A stretch of DNA of 64,000 bases from Roseospira marina (GTDB lineage: Bacteria; Pseudomonadota; Alphaproteobacteria; Rhodospirillales; Rhodospirillaceae): assembly GCF_014197855.1 (NCBI RefSeq), contig NZ_JACIGJ010000004.1:62001-126000 (forward strand), given 5' to 3'. Below, one piece after another: positions 38,711 to 48,522 of this stretch. Each line of letters begins with the position of its first letter. The stretch's first letter is position 1. The notes under the pieces were generated by a model that ran no database searches, was not told the origin of the DNA, and saw only the letters and a list, made by a program, of their open reading frames with translations. Position numbers and translations under genes: made by a program.

Positions 38711-39877
38711 TCAGGCGGAGAACGTGATGCGATGGCCGGGACGCAGGCGGATCGCGATCAGCCCCATCACGAGGCACAGTCCCGCCATCAGGCCCCAGGC
38801 CGGGGTGAGATCGGACAGGGTCTGACGCAACACGCCGGCCAGCAGCGGGAGGACCGCCGCGACCACGTAGCCGCCGCCCTGCACGAATCCGGCGATGGCG
38901 CCGGCATCGTTCGCACTCTCTCCATGATCCATGGCCACGATGAGTCCCAGCGGGAACAGGGCGCCGATGCCCAGGCCGGTTAGGATCGCCGACGGCCAGG
39001 CGAGGGGGAGCGGGACAACGATGAAGCCCAGGATGCCGACGAGCAGGAAGCCGATGGCGGTGCAGAGGGCCGGGCGGCGATCCACGGTGCGGTTCACCCA
39101 AAAGGAGATACCGAGTCCCGCGACCACTTCGGCCAGCGTGACCAAGCCGAGCATCAGGCCCGCCGCCTCGGCGGACCACCCGAGTGCCGTGTAGAACGGC
39201 GGCAGCCACGCCAGGACCAGCGTGTACGCGCCGGTTCCAAGGCCGAAGAACGCCATCAGCAGCCAGGCGCGGGGCTGACGCGAAACGGGCCGACGCGGCG
39301 CCGCGCCGGTGTTGCTGTCCGCGGCGGTCGTCGCAGCCCACCAGACGAGGCCGCCCATGAGGGCCGGGATCGCCCAGACGCCCAGCGCCGTCGACCAACT
39401 GGATGCACCCGCGATCCAGGGGCTCGCCGTCCCCGACAGGAAGGCGCCGCCCATGATCCCGGTCGTATACAGGGCCATCACGGCGGCGGTGCGGGGGCCG
39501 GCGCGGTGCCGGATGACGATGGGCAGCAGGGCCTGAACGATCGCAATGCCGATACCGCCGAGGGTGGCGGTGACGAGCAATAGCGTGGCGCTTGGCATAT
39601 CCCAGCGCAGCACGTTGCTCAGCAGGATCAGCCCGAGGCCGAGGGCAATCCCCTGCCGTTCGCCGAGAAGGGCCTTCACCTTTCCCGTGGCGAGGAGGCA
39701 GACCCCCATCAGCGTGATGGGCAGTGTGGTCAGCAGGCTGGCGCCGGCGTCGGTCAGGCCGGTGTCGCGTTGGATGGCGTCGAGCATGGGCCCGATCGCC
39801 GCCATCGTCGGTCGCAGATTGAGGCCGACGAGGAGGATGGCGACCGTAAAGAGAACCCGGCCGGAGAGTGTGGACAT
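38711..39877 (-). CDS. MFS transporter, CynX/NimT-like
   Basis: A 388-residue major-facilitator protein with about twelve hydrophobic segments. The first helix reads AILLVGLNLRPTMAAIGPML, whose NLRP motif is typical of the CynX/NimT group (cyanate, nitroimidazole or unknown substrates). The ATG is preceded by AAGGAG six bases upstream. It is divergent from a MarR gene, with paired operator-like palindromes between them, so the pair is very likely a repressor and its efflux target. Confidence 0.88.
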   Translation of the reverse strand: MSTLSGRVLFTVAILLVGLNLRPTMAAIGPMLDAIQRDTGLTDAGASLLTTLPITLMGVCLLATGKVKALLGERQGIALGLGLILLSNVLRWDMPSATLLLVTATLGGIGIAIVQALLPIVIRHRAGPRTAAVMALYTTGIMGGAFLSGTASPWIAGASSWSTALGVWAIPALMGGLVWWAATTAADSNTGAAPRRPVSRQPRAWLLMAFFGLGTGAYTLVLAWLPPFYTALGWSAEAAGLMLGLVTLAEVVAGLGISFWVNRTVDRRPALCTAIGFLLVGILGFIVVPLPLAWPSAILTGLGIGALFPLGLIVAMDHGESANDAGAIAGFVQGGGYVVAAVLPLLAGVLRQTLSDLTPAWGLMAGLCLVMGLIAIRLRPGHRITFSA

Positions 39878-39924
39878 GGTGCGCTCCTTTCGCCGGCGCT
39901 TGCTGGGCACCGGTGTTTCGAATA

Positions 39925-39963
39925 TATCTTGACGTAGAGATTTAATATCTTGACGTCAAGATA
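39925..39963. promoter_or_regulatory. Paired MarR-type operator
   Basis: A perfect 18-base palindrome, TATCTTGACGTCAAGATA, occupies 39946-39963. An imperfect copy, TATCTTGACGTAGAGATT, occupies 39925-39942, so the two sites start 21 bases apart, two helical turns. They lie between the MFS and MarR start codons and overlap likely promoter elements (TTGACG). Binding by the adjacent MarR protein would control both genes. Confidence 0.8.
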
Positions 39964-39973
39964 GGAGCGGGCG

Positions 39974-40474
39974 ATGGATCGAGCGCGACGGGCGGCCGAG
40001 CAGTGGGCCCGGGAACGGCCGGACCTGGATACAGCGCCGATGGTCTTGCTGGGGCGTTTGGCGGAGGCCGCGCAGGTGATTGCGCGGGATCACATCCATC
40101 CCGCGTTGGCTACGTTCGGTTTGCATCCGGGGGAATTCGATGTCCTGGCCACGTTGCGGCGTGGCGGTGCGCCCTATGCGCTGTCCCCTACCGCGCTGTA
40201 CGAGGCGGCCATGATCTCCTCCGGGAGCATGACAAACCGGATCGACCGGCTGGAAACGGCGGGGTTGGTCGAACGCCGGCCGAATCCCGCCGACAAACGC
40301 GGCACCCTTGTCGCGCTCACGGACCAAGGGTGCGCCTTGATCGAGCGGGCGGTTGATGCGCACGTCGCCACCCAACAGGCCGTCGTCGCGGGGTTGGAGG
40401 AGGCGGACCGGGCGCAGTTGTCCGCGCTGCTGCAAAAACTTCTGGACGCACAAGACGGAGCAGGCCGCCCGTAA
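39974..40474 (+). CDS. MarR-family transcriptional regulator
   Basis: A 166-residue winged-helix repressor. The recognition region is LSPTALYEAAMISSGSMTNRIDRLETAGLVERRPNPADKRGTLV in outline: helix-turn-helix at about 70-95, then the wing with the family's DKRGTLV motif. AGGAG lies six bases before the ATG. Such proteins usually release DNA on binding aromatic compounds. Its target is inferred to be the divergent MFS gene and itself. Confidence 0.92.
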   Translation: MDRARRAAEQWARERPDLDTAPMVLLGRLAEAAQVIARDHIHPALATFGLHPGEFDVLATLRRGGAPYALSPTALYEAAMISSGSMTNRIDRLETAGLVERRPNPADKRGTLVALTDQGCALIERAVDAHVATQQAVVAGLEEADRAQLSALLQKLLDAQDGAGRP

Positions 40475-40493
40475 CGATCGGACTCACAGGGGT

Positions 40494-42418
<1,925 letters not shown>

Positions 42419-42539
42419 ACGGATGGCGCGGGAGGTGGGGAACGCCGCGGACCGATCGCGCGACGCGGTTTCTAGTCGAAGGGAAGCACGAAGCGAGCCC
42501 CCGTTCAGCGGTCCTACCGCTCCGGGAGACAGCGCGCGG

Positions 42540-42562
42540 CCCGGACGGAATATGCGTCCGGG
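42540..42562 (+). terminator. Hairpin between glnB and glnA
   Basis: CCCGGACG and CGTCCGGG form a perfect eight-base stem with a GAATATG loop. It could be a partial terminator or RNA-processing site that sets different levels for glnB and glnA transcripts. No T-run follows. Confidence 0.45.
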
Positions 42563-42629
42563 ACCTCTTCGGCCGGGTCTCCTTCAGAGAGGCTTCGTAG
42601 GTTAGCCAAGGACAAGGGAACACACCGTC

Positions 42630-44039
42630 ATGTCTGACGTCAGCACCATTATGGAAATGATCAAGGAAAACGACGTCAAATACGTCGATTTCCGGTTCAC
42701 CGACCCCAAGGGCAAGTGGCAGCACACCGCCCAGCATGTGTCCACGATCGACGAAGAGTCGCTGACCGAGGGCATCATGTTCGACGGCTCCTCGATCGCC
42801 GGCTGGAAGGCCATCAACGAGTCCGACATGATCCTGAAGCCGGATCTGGCCACCGCCGTCATGGATCCGTTCGCCGCCCAGCCCCTCCTGGTGCTGTTCT
42901 GCGACATTCTGGAGCCGTCGACCGGCCAGCCGTATGAGCGCGATCCTCGCTCGATCGCCAAGAAGGCCTTGGCCTATATGCAGTCGGCCGGCATCGGCGA
43001 CACCGCGTTCTTCGGTCCGGAAGCCGAATTCTTCGTGTTCGACGACGTGAAGTACGAAGTCAACATGAACAAGATTTCCTTCGAGATCGACTCGGAGGAA
43101 GGCCCGTACGTGAACGGCAAGAATCTGCCCGAGGGTAACTTCGGTCACCGTCCGGCGGTCAAGGGCGGTTACTTCCCGGTGCCCCCGGTCGACAGCGGGC
43201 AGGATCTGCGCGCCGAGATGGTCACCGTCATGTGCGAGATGGGTCTCGACATGGAGAAGCACCACCACGAGGTGGCGCCGTCGCAGCATGAGCTGGGCAT
43301 TAAGTTCGGCACGCTGATCCAGTCGGCCGACGCGATGCAGATCTACAAGTACGTCGTGCATCAGGTGGCCGCTGCCTACGGAAAGACCGCGACCTTCATG
43401 CCGAAGCCGGTCATGGGCGACAACGGCTCGGGCATGCACACCCACCAGTCGATCTGGAAGGACGGCAAGCCGCTGTTCGCCGGTTCGGGCTATGCGGACC
43501 TGTCCGACACCGCCCTGTACTACATCGGCGGCATCATCAAGCACGCGCGCGCCATCAACGCGTTCACCAACCCGCTGACCAACAGCTACAAGCGCCTGAT
43601 CCCCGGCTTCGAGGCCCCGGTGCTGCTGGCCTACTCGGCGCGCAACCGCTCCGCCTCCTGCCGTATCCCGTACGTGTCGAGCCCGAAGGGCAAGCGCGTC
43701 GAGGTCCGCTTCCCGGATCCGGGCGCCAACCCGTACCTGGCCTTCTCCGCCATGATGATGGCCGGCCTGGACGGCATCGAGAACAAGATCCATCCGGGCG
43801 ACCCGATGGACAAGAACCTGTACGACCTGCCGGCCGAAGAGCTGGCCGGCGTGCCGACCGTGTGCGGCAGCCTGCGTGAAGCCCTGGAGGCCCTGGACGC
43901 CGACCGCGAGTTCCTCAAGAAGGGCGACGTGATGACCGACGACATGATCGACGGTTATCTGGAGCTGAAGTGGGAAGAGGTGTACGCGTTCGAGCACACC
44001 CCGCACCCGGTCGAGTACCAGATGTACTACAGCGTCTAA
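42630..44039 (+). CDS. glnA: Glutamine synthetase, type I
   Basis: GlnA makes glutamine from glutamate, ammonia and ATP. The 469-residue product is the dodecameric GSI-beta type. Visible marks are [12 protein letters not shown], the metal and ATP site [13 protein letters not shown], the [10 protein letters not shown] catalytic region, and the adenylylation site Tyr398 in [10 protein letters not shown], which is the target of GlnE. It is linked to glnB upstream and ended by an intrinsic terminator. Confidence 0.98.
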   Translation: MSDVSTIMEMIKENDVKYVDFRFTDPKGKWQHTAQHVSTIDEESLTEGIMFDGSSIAGWKAINESDMILKPDLATAVMDPFAAQPLLVLFCDILEPSTGQPYERDPRSIAKKALAYMQSAGIGDTAFFGPEAEFFVFDDVKYEVNMNKISFEIDSEEGPYVNGKNLPEGNFGHRPAVKGGYFPVPPVDSGQDLRAEMVTVMCEMGLDMEKHHHEVAPSQHELGIKFGTLIQSADAMQIYKYVVHQVAAAYGKTATFMPKPVMGDNGSGMHTHQSIWKDGKPLFAGSGYADLSDTALYYIGGIIKHARAINAFTNPLTNSYKRLIPGFEAPVLLAYSARNRSASCRIPYVSSPKGKRVEVRFPDPGANPYLAFSAMMMAGLDGIENKIHPGDPMDKNLYDLPAEELAGVPTVCGSLREALEALDADREFLKKGDVMTDDMIDGYLELKWEEVYAFEHTPHPVEYQMYYSV

Positions 44040-44063
44040 AAGCGTTCCTTTGAGACGTACAGA

Positions 44064-44098
44064 AGCGCGTCCGCCCGATCCAAGGCGGGCGCGTTTTT
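44064..44098 (+). terminator. Rho-independent terminator of glnA
   Basis: A GC-rich stem (GCGCGTCCGCC with GGCGGGCGC, small mismatch) around a GATCCAA-type loop is directly followed by TTTTT, 25 bases after the glnA stop. Confidence 0.85.
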
Positions 44099-44149
44099 GT
44101 GTCCGCCCCGCAGCGCGTCCGCCACCCCGGCTGTAGGAGCAATACCGTA

Positions 44150-45163
44150 ATGACAACTCCGGACATCCAATCTCTGGCCGATCTCGACGCCCTTAAAATT
44201 GTTGGCGACGATGGCGAGATCGCGGCACGCCTTGGCGTGATGGCAACGCTCTACATCTCACACCCGCATGACGTCGACGTTCGCCAACGCCTTGGCACAG
44301 CCGTTGACCATATTTTGTCAATTTTTTCCGACCACTACAAATGGCGGGTGGAGCCGGTCGGCGAGACCAAGGCGCGCATCGTGTCAACCGAAGGGTGGAT
44401 CCCGCCGTCCCATGCAGAGCTGTTCGCGGGGGCGCACCGCTTCGATGAACCCTGGATACAGATGCACGGTGCCGATCGACCGGACGATGCGGCGCAGTTC
44501 GCGCTGGCCTGCTTTGCGCCGCCCTATCGACCACGAGTCAAAATCGGGTACCTGACCTTTTCTACGTCGTTTCAGTGGGTTCAGGACCATGCGCCGGGCG
44601 CCCTGCAACGCCTTGTGCTGGACGTCTGCCGCATCCTGAAGCCCATCAACGGCTACGCTGGGTTGGGAATTCTTCGCAACCCGGACTATGCCGTCGCGCG
44701 GGGGGCCGAGCGGTATATCTTGGGGCTCGCCGAGCGATTTCCCGGCCTGGAGGTCGATCAACCCATAGACCACGCGCCCAAACTGGCGGACGGGATCAAG
44801 GGCATCAATTGGCTAACCGTTCTGGGACATGCGTTGGTCCAGCGCTTGGGTGGGGATGACGCCCTCACCGCCGCAGCCGCAGCGTCCGACACGGGCCTGC
44901 TTTGGACCCCCTATGATGGGGGCGGTATTCTGCAGGCTGGCGACGTGCCGCAACTTGGGGATCTGGACCGTGGCGTTGTGCCCTCCGCCTACGCAGCGGC
45001 CAACCGTCTTCTGAGACCGGTTCGCGCCGTTTATGACGATGTTATCTTTACGACGCGCCCCCCCGGATTCAACCGAAAGGCGTTTTCAGAGGCATGGTTG
45101 AATCGTTTTGAAGGGGGGCGCCCCAGAACGGGGCTCTCTCCACAGGGCGAAACCAAACAATAG
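44150..45163 (+). CDS. Type VI immunity family protein (TsiV/DUF3396)
   Basis: A 337-residue protein matching my recollection of the DUF3396/TsiV family, which includes immunity proteins against type VI secretion effectors. Characteristic-looking segments are RFDEPWIQMHG, the FSTSFQWV stretch and the GINWLTVLG motif. No type VI apparatus or effector gene is in the window, so it would be an orphan immunity gene. AGGAG lies ten bases before the ATG. GC content and codon use look slightly less biased than in glnA. The assignment rests on motif memory, not a search. Confidence 0.65.
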   Translation: MTTPDIQSLADLDALKIVGDDGEIAARLGVMATLYISHPHDVDVRQRLGTAVDHILSIFSDHYKWRVEPVGETKARIVSTEGWIPPSHAELFAGAHRFDEPWIQMHGADRPDDAAQFALACFAPPYRPRVKIGYLTFSTSFQWVQDHAPGALQRLVLDVCRILKPINGYAGLGILRNPDYAVARGAERYILGLAERFPGLEVDQPIDHAPKLADGIKGINWLTVLGHALVQRLGGDDALTAAAAASDTGLLWTPYDGGGILQAGDVPQLGDLDRGVVPSAYAAANRLLRPVRAVYDDVIFTTRPPGFNRKAFSEAWLNRFEGGRPRTGLSPQGETKQ

Positions 45164-45164
45164 G

Positions 45165-45192
45165 GCACTCTGCCAAGCCTAGAGCAGAGTGC
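45165..45192. terminator. Hairpin between convergent genes, end of the peptide operon
   Basis: GCACTCTGC and GCAGAGTGC form a perfect nine-base stem with a ten-base loop, directly after the immunity gene stop and 77 bases past the last gene of the peptide operon. Read on the minus strand it is followed by CCTATTGTTTGG, so it probably terminates that operon and may serve both directions. Confidence 0.65.
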
Positions 45193-45269
45193 GCCAAAAC
45201 GGCATGTGACCTGCGTGCGCCGACGGTATCCGACCCGGGCCGCTCCCGGACCGTGCGGTTCCTCGCCGA

Positions 45270-45953
45270 TCACTCACGGCAGTCGATGAAGCGCAGGCTG
45301 TCGGTCCGCGCCGAAAACACGAACTCGAAATATCCGGTCCGCGGGACAAAGTGGGGCAGGGCGCCGTCATCGGCGTTCCGAACGCTCAAGGCGAGGACCG
45401 CCCGCCACATGCGGGCTCGGACAGCTTCGGGTGTTCCGGGGGGGCTGCGCAGGAGGGGGGAGCTTCCAGGGGCATAGCCGGCAAAGCGGGCGTGCCAGGG
45501 GATCGCGCGGCCATGCGCGAGACCCTCCAGATTGGCCTCGGCGACCATCTCGATCAGCAAACCCGAATCTACGGTCACGGCGATGCCGCAATAGCGCGCC
45601 GGATCGTATTCGTTGACGATGACCGAGTATGACGGTTCGAGATCCGCGAAGGCGGCGCGGCAGGTGTCATAGCGGGCGCCGATGCGGGTCAGGCGCTGTC
45701 CATGACGGTCACCGGGGACCGCTCGGACCACGACAGCGTCACCGTACCGCGCGAACAACGCGGCCATGCCGGTCGCGTCGGTCTGGAAATCGTGGAGAGG
45801 GACGACGTGAAATCGGTAGGTCGGCAGCCCGCTGGCGACGAGGTGGCGGATCTCCGCCAACCGGTTTTCCACTGGCACGGCGAACGGGGCCCGCAATCCC
45901 CGGTCCCGTAAGGCCTGCAACCAGCCCGACATGTTCGGTTGGTAGGACGTCAC
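45270..45953 (-). CDS. Probable ATP-grasp-like protein, last gene of the peptide operon
   Basis: A 227-residue protein that I cannot place firmly. The order of elements suggests an ATP-grasp fold: LPTYRFHVVPLHDF, then YGDAVVVRAVPG with a candidate nucleotide-loop, then SVIVNEYDPARYCGIAV, and an end GYFEFVFS...LRFIDCRE with acidic residues where such enzymes bind Mg2+. If so it could ligate an amine to a carboxylate. The GTG start overlaps the SDR stop (GTGA), so it is translated with the operon. The frame is open upstream, but that part runs over the SDR gene. Confidence 0.6.
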   Translation of the reverse strand: MTSYQPNMSGWLQALRDRGLRAPFAVPVENRLAEIRHLVASGLPTYRFHVVPLHDFQTDATGMAALFARYGDAVVVRAVPGDRHGQRLTRIGARYDTCRAAFADLEPSYSVIVNEYDPARYCGIAVTVDSGLLIEMVAEANLEGLAHGRAIPWHARFAGYAPGSSPLLRSPPGTPEAVRARMWRAVLALSVRNADDGALPHFVPRTGYFEFVFSARTDSLRFIDCRE

Positions 45954-46639
45954 AGCGTCTGCAGCCGCGCGATCCCGGTGACCGGCGCGGGCAGCGGCCG
46001 TGTCGGACGGACCTCGACCTCTCCGACGAAGGCTCCGGCTTCGAGGCCGACGATGTCCCACAGGACCTGAGCCACATGATCCGGCCGGATCTTCCAGCCG
46101 TCGTTTGCCATGGGCCGGTTGCGAATGGCGCCGGCCGAAAGCAGGCTGCAGCGCATGCCGGACTCGCCGTTCTCGAGCACGATGACCTCGTGCAGGGCTT
46201 TCAGCGCCGCCTTCGTTGCGCAATAGGCGCCGCCCCCCTCGAACGGATGAGTGGCCGCCTGACTGCCGACAAAGACCAAATGACCGTTCGAGTCCCGTAG
46301 GACGGGGATTGCCAACTGAGCCAGCCGGAACGCCCCGGACAGATTGACGGCCACGGCGTCATCCCAGGCTTCGGCGGTCATGTGCGTGACGCTGTCGAAG
46401 GTTCGTACCGCCGCGTTGGCCACGCACACGTCCAGGCGCCCCAAGTGTTCCAGGGCCCGGTGGAATGCGTCGGCGAGTTGCGCGGGATCACGCAGATCGC
46501 AGCGGATATCAAGGGCGGTGCCAGGACCGCCGGGCGTGCGGTTGAGCATGGCGACGCGCCACCCTTCGGTCACGAACCGCGCGGCGATGGCATGGCCCAA
46601 ACCCCGGTTGGCGCCGGTAATCATCAGCGTTCGCGTCAT
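45950..46639 (-). CDS. Short-chain dehydrogenase/reductase
   Basis: A 229-residue classical SDR with the NAD(P)-binding TGANRGLG at 8-15, structural NAA at 75-77, and the catalytic set Asn100, Ser126, Tyr139 and Lys143 (YCATK). It would oxidise an alcohol or reduce a carbonyl. It overlaps the SAICAR-synthetase-like gene by four bases. The same pair of enzyme families, SDR plus SAICAR synthetase, is found in coformycin/pentostatin synthesis (PenB, PenC), but the HisG-like PenA of that pathway is missing here. Confidence 0.88.
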   Translation of the reverse strand: MTRTLMITGANRGLGHAIAARFVTEGWRVAMLNRTPGGPGTALDIRCDLRDPAQLADAFHRALEHLGRLDVCVANAAVRTFDSVTHMTAEAWDDAVAVNLSGAFRLAQLAIPVLRDSNGHLVFVGSQAATHPFEGGGAYCATKAALKALHEVIVLENGESGMRCSLLSAGAIRNRPMANDGWKIRPDHVAQVLWDIVGLEAGAFVGEVEVRPTRPLPAPVTGIARLQTL

Positions 46640-47379
46640 GCGGCGCGCAACTCCCGAACCAAGCGTGTCCAGACCGTGAGGATGTCCTCGCGGGATCCGC
46701 CACGGCGGAACAGGTCCTTGTCGAGGGAGCCGCCATCCGGCCCCTTGAGCCGCATGGCGTCGGGGGAGATTTCCGAGACGACACCCAGCCGACCGTGCCG
46801 ATCGGTCCCAAAAATCAGACAGAAGTCATGCAAATCCCGGGGCGCCAGCCAGGCCCGCAACACCCTGTTGGTTTCCAGCGCCAGGGCCTTCATCGCGGCG
46901 GCATCGCAGCCGGCCTCGCGCACATAGTCTTCGGCGATGGGTTGATCCTCCGGATCCACGCGATAGTCGAATTTGACGACCGGGTGGGCGAAGCGGTGAC
47001 CCTCGCGAAACAGGTCTGGGTATTTCCGCGTGGTCGATCCCGTGGCGACGTTCTTGACGATGACCTCGAACGGCGGACCTGGACAGTAGTCGGCGATGTA
47101 GAGGTCCGGGCCGACCCGGTCCTCGAACGCGACGGGAACGCCGGCCTGCTGAAGGCGGCGGGCCGCCATCTCGAAGAAATCGAGGCGGAGAACCTCGGTT
47201 CCGGCGAACAGGTCGTGGCGATCGTAGGTGAAACTTGAGAGACTGGGGATCAGGCGAACAAGGCATCTGTGATCGCCGAGACGCCAGATTTCCTTGCTTT
47301 TTCCTCGGATCAGGGGCGCCGCGGCGACGATAGTCGCGACATCGAGCGGCGGGTCCGTCGCGACTGACATACACCGCAT
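46636..47379 (-). CDS. SAICAR-synthetase-like (PurC-family) ligase
   Basis: A 247-residue PurC-fold protein, which in purine synthesis joins Asp to a carboxylate at the cost of ATP. Matching elements are RGKSKEIW (26-32), FEVIVKNVATGS (104-115), PVVKFDYR, DFCLIFG (185-191), SEISPDAMRL (202-211) and the DKDLFRRGG end. The family's usual DE before ISPD is SE here and the ISPD is followed by AMRL, not the C-R-L-W of housekeeping PurC. These changes and the operon suggest a specialised amide ligase, not the purine enzyme. AGGAGG precedes the ATG by seven bases. Confidence 0.82.
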   Translation of the reverse strand: MRCMSVATDPPLDVATIVAAAPLIRGKSKEIWRLGDHRCLVRLIPSLSSFTYDRHDLFAGTEVLRLDFFEMAARRLQQAGVPVAFEDRVGPDLYIADYCPGPPFEVIVKNVATGSTTRKYPDLFREGHRFAHPVVKFDYRVDPEDQPIAEDYVREAGCDAAAMKALALETNRVLRAWLAPRDLHDFCLIFGTDRHGRLGVVSEISPDAMRLKGPDGGSLDKDLFRRGGSREDILTVWTRLVRELRAA

Positions 47380-47405
47380 GGCCGTGCCTCCTCCCTAAAG
47401 GTGTC

Positions 47406-48515
47406 TCAGTGCCTCCGCGCGATACAGTAGGTCAGGGGCCCGTCGACGAACGGGGGGTCTGACACGAACCCCGTCTGCCCCAGCATCTCCAGGAACCGCT
47501 CCGGGCTCAGGCGGGACTTCGCATAAGTGCCGGCGTAAAGCTGCCATGCCCCCCCTTCGTTCAGGTACAGCATGTCGTTGACCCGCACGGTGCGCGGCAG
47601 GAATTCGATCAGAGTGGTCCAGATTCGGTTGGCGTCGGAGCGCACGGGGAACACCCTCTTGGACCCCGTTGCCGCCTTCTTGAAGTCGCGAAACGACACG
47701 AACAGGCGCCCGCCGGGAACCAATGCCTTGCCGACGTTGGCCAGCAGTTGCCAGATCTCGTCCTCGCCGCCCAGGCAGAGAATGGTATCGGTCATGCAGA
47801 CGGCGACATCGAACGGGCCGGCCCGGTCGTAAACAGCGGGATCGCGGATGTCGCCCTGGGCGACCGACACCGGCAGGTCGCCACGATGCTGCTCCAACGC
47901 CCGCAACAGCACCGGGCTGATATCCACGCCCAGGACCTGAAAGCCCAAGCGGGCCATGGCCAGGCTCTGGAACCCACTGCCGCACCCGAGATCCAGCGCC
48001 TTGCCGGTGCGCTCCGGGGCGAGATGATGACGACGGAAAAACGCCTCATACGCTTCTATGTTCTTGTCTTCGCCGCCATACATCCAGACATAGTGCTCGT
48101 CCAGCACCGGGTTGTAATCGTCCCGTTCCGGCGGGGCACGCCGTTCGGTCGCCTTGGCGGCTGGCGCGTCGATGACGGCGCTTTGGGCGGCGTAGCCCAA
48201 CTCGTCCTGACGCGCTGTGACGTATGCCACCTCCAGGTCGATCCCGTAGTGCAACGCAACCCGGATCAGGCAGTACAGAACATCGGCAAGCTCATTGGCG
48301 ATGTTGTCGAGGGTCGTGTGATAGGCGGGGTGGCGATCCCGATCCGGTAGATAGTACCGTTCGTACATCAAGACCCGTTTCGCCAAATCACCGACCTGTT
48401 TGGACAGCTCGATTATCGTGGTTTCGATGGTCCAGGGACGCGTCTCGACCTTGCGAAAAGCCTCGACGGACTCTCTCGTCCGTTCGACCATGTCCTGAAA
48501 GCTGAGTGCCTCCAT
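47406..48515 (-). CDS. MazG-like domain fused to a SAM-dependent methyltransferase
   Basis: A 369-residue two-domain protein. Residues about 30-105 look like an all-alpha MazG-type nucleotide pyrophosphohydrolase (IIELSKQVGDLAKR and NELADVLYCLIRVA), although the first acidic pair is partly replaced (ELSKQVGD). Residues about 165-369 are a class I methyltransferase with motif I LDLGCGSGF at 174-182 and the acidic SAM-ribose residue in GVDIS. The ATG at 48515 is preceded by GAGG that overlaps the radical SAM stop; an ATG 15 bases upstream is possible but lacks a binding site. Confidence 0.82.
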   Translation of the reverse strand: MEALSFQDMVERTRESVEAFRKVETRPWTIETTIIELSKQVGDLAKRVLMYERYYLPDRDRHPAYHTTLDNIANELADVLYCLIRVALHYGIDLEVAYVTARQDELGYAAQSAVIDAPAAKATERRAPPERDDYNPVLDEHYVWMYGGEDKNIEAYEAFFRRHHLAPERTGKALDLGCGSGFQSLAMARLGFQVLGVDISPVLLRALEQHRGDLPVSVAQGDIRDPAVYDRAGPFDVAVCMTDTILCLGGEDEIWQLLANVGKALVPGGRLFVSFRDFKKAATGSKRVFPVRSDANRIWTTLIEFLPRTVRVNDMLYLNEGGAWQLYAGTYAKSRLSPERFLEMLGQTGFVSDPPFVDGPLTYCIARRH

Positions 48516-48522
48516 GTGAGCC

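Noticed and set aside
46636-47379. PurC-like gene as the housekeeping purine gene
   Set aside because: Conserved catalytic-region residues differ, it overlaps an SDR inside a peptide operon, and purH is under separate control. Not fully excluded without the rest of the genome.
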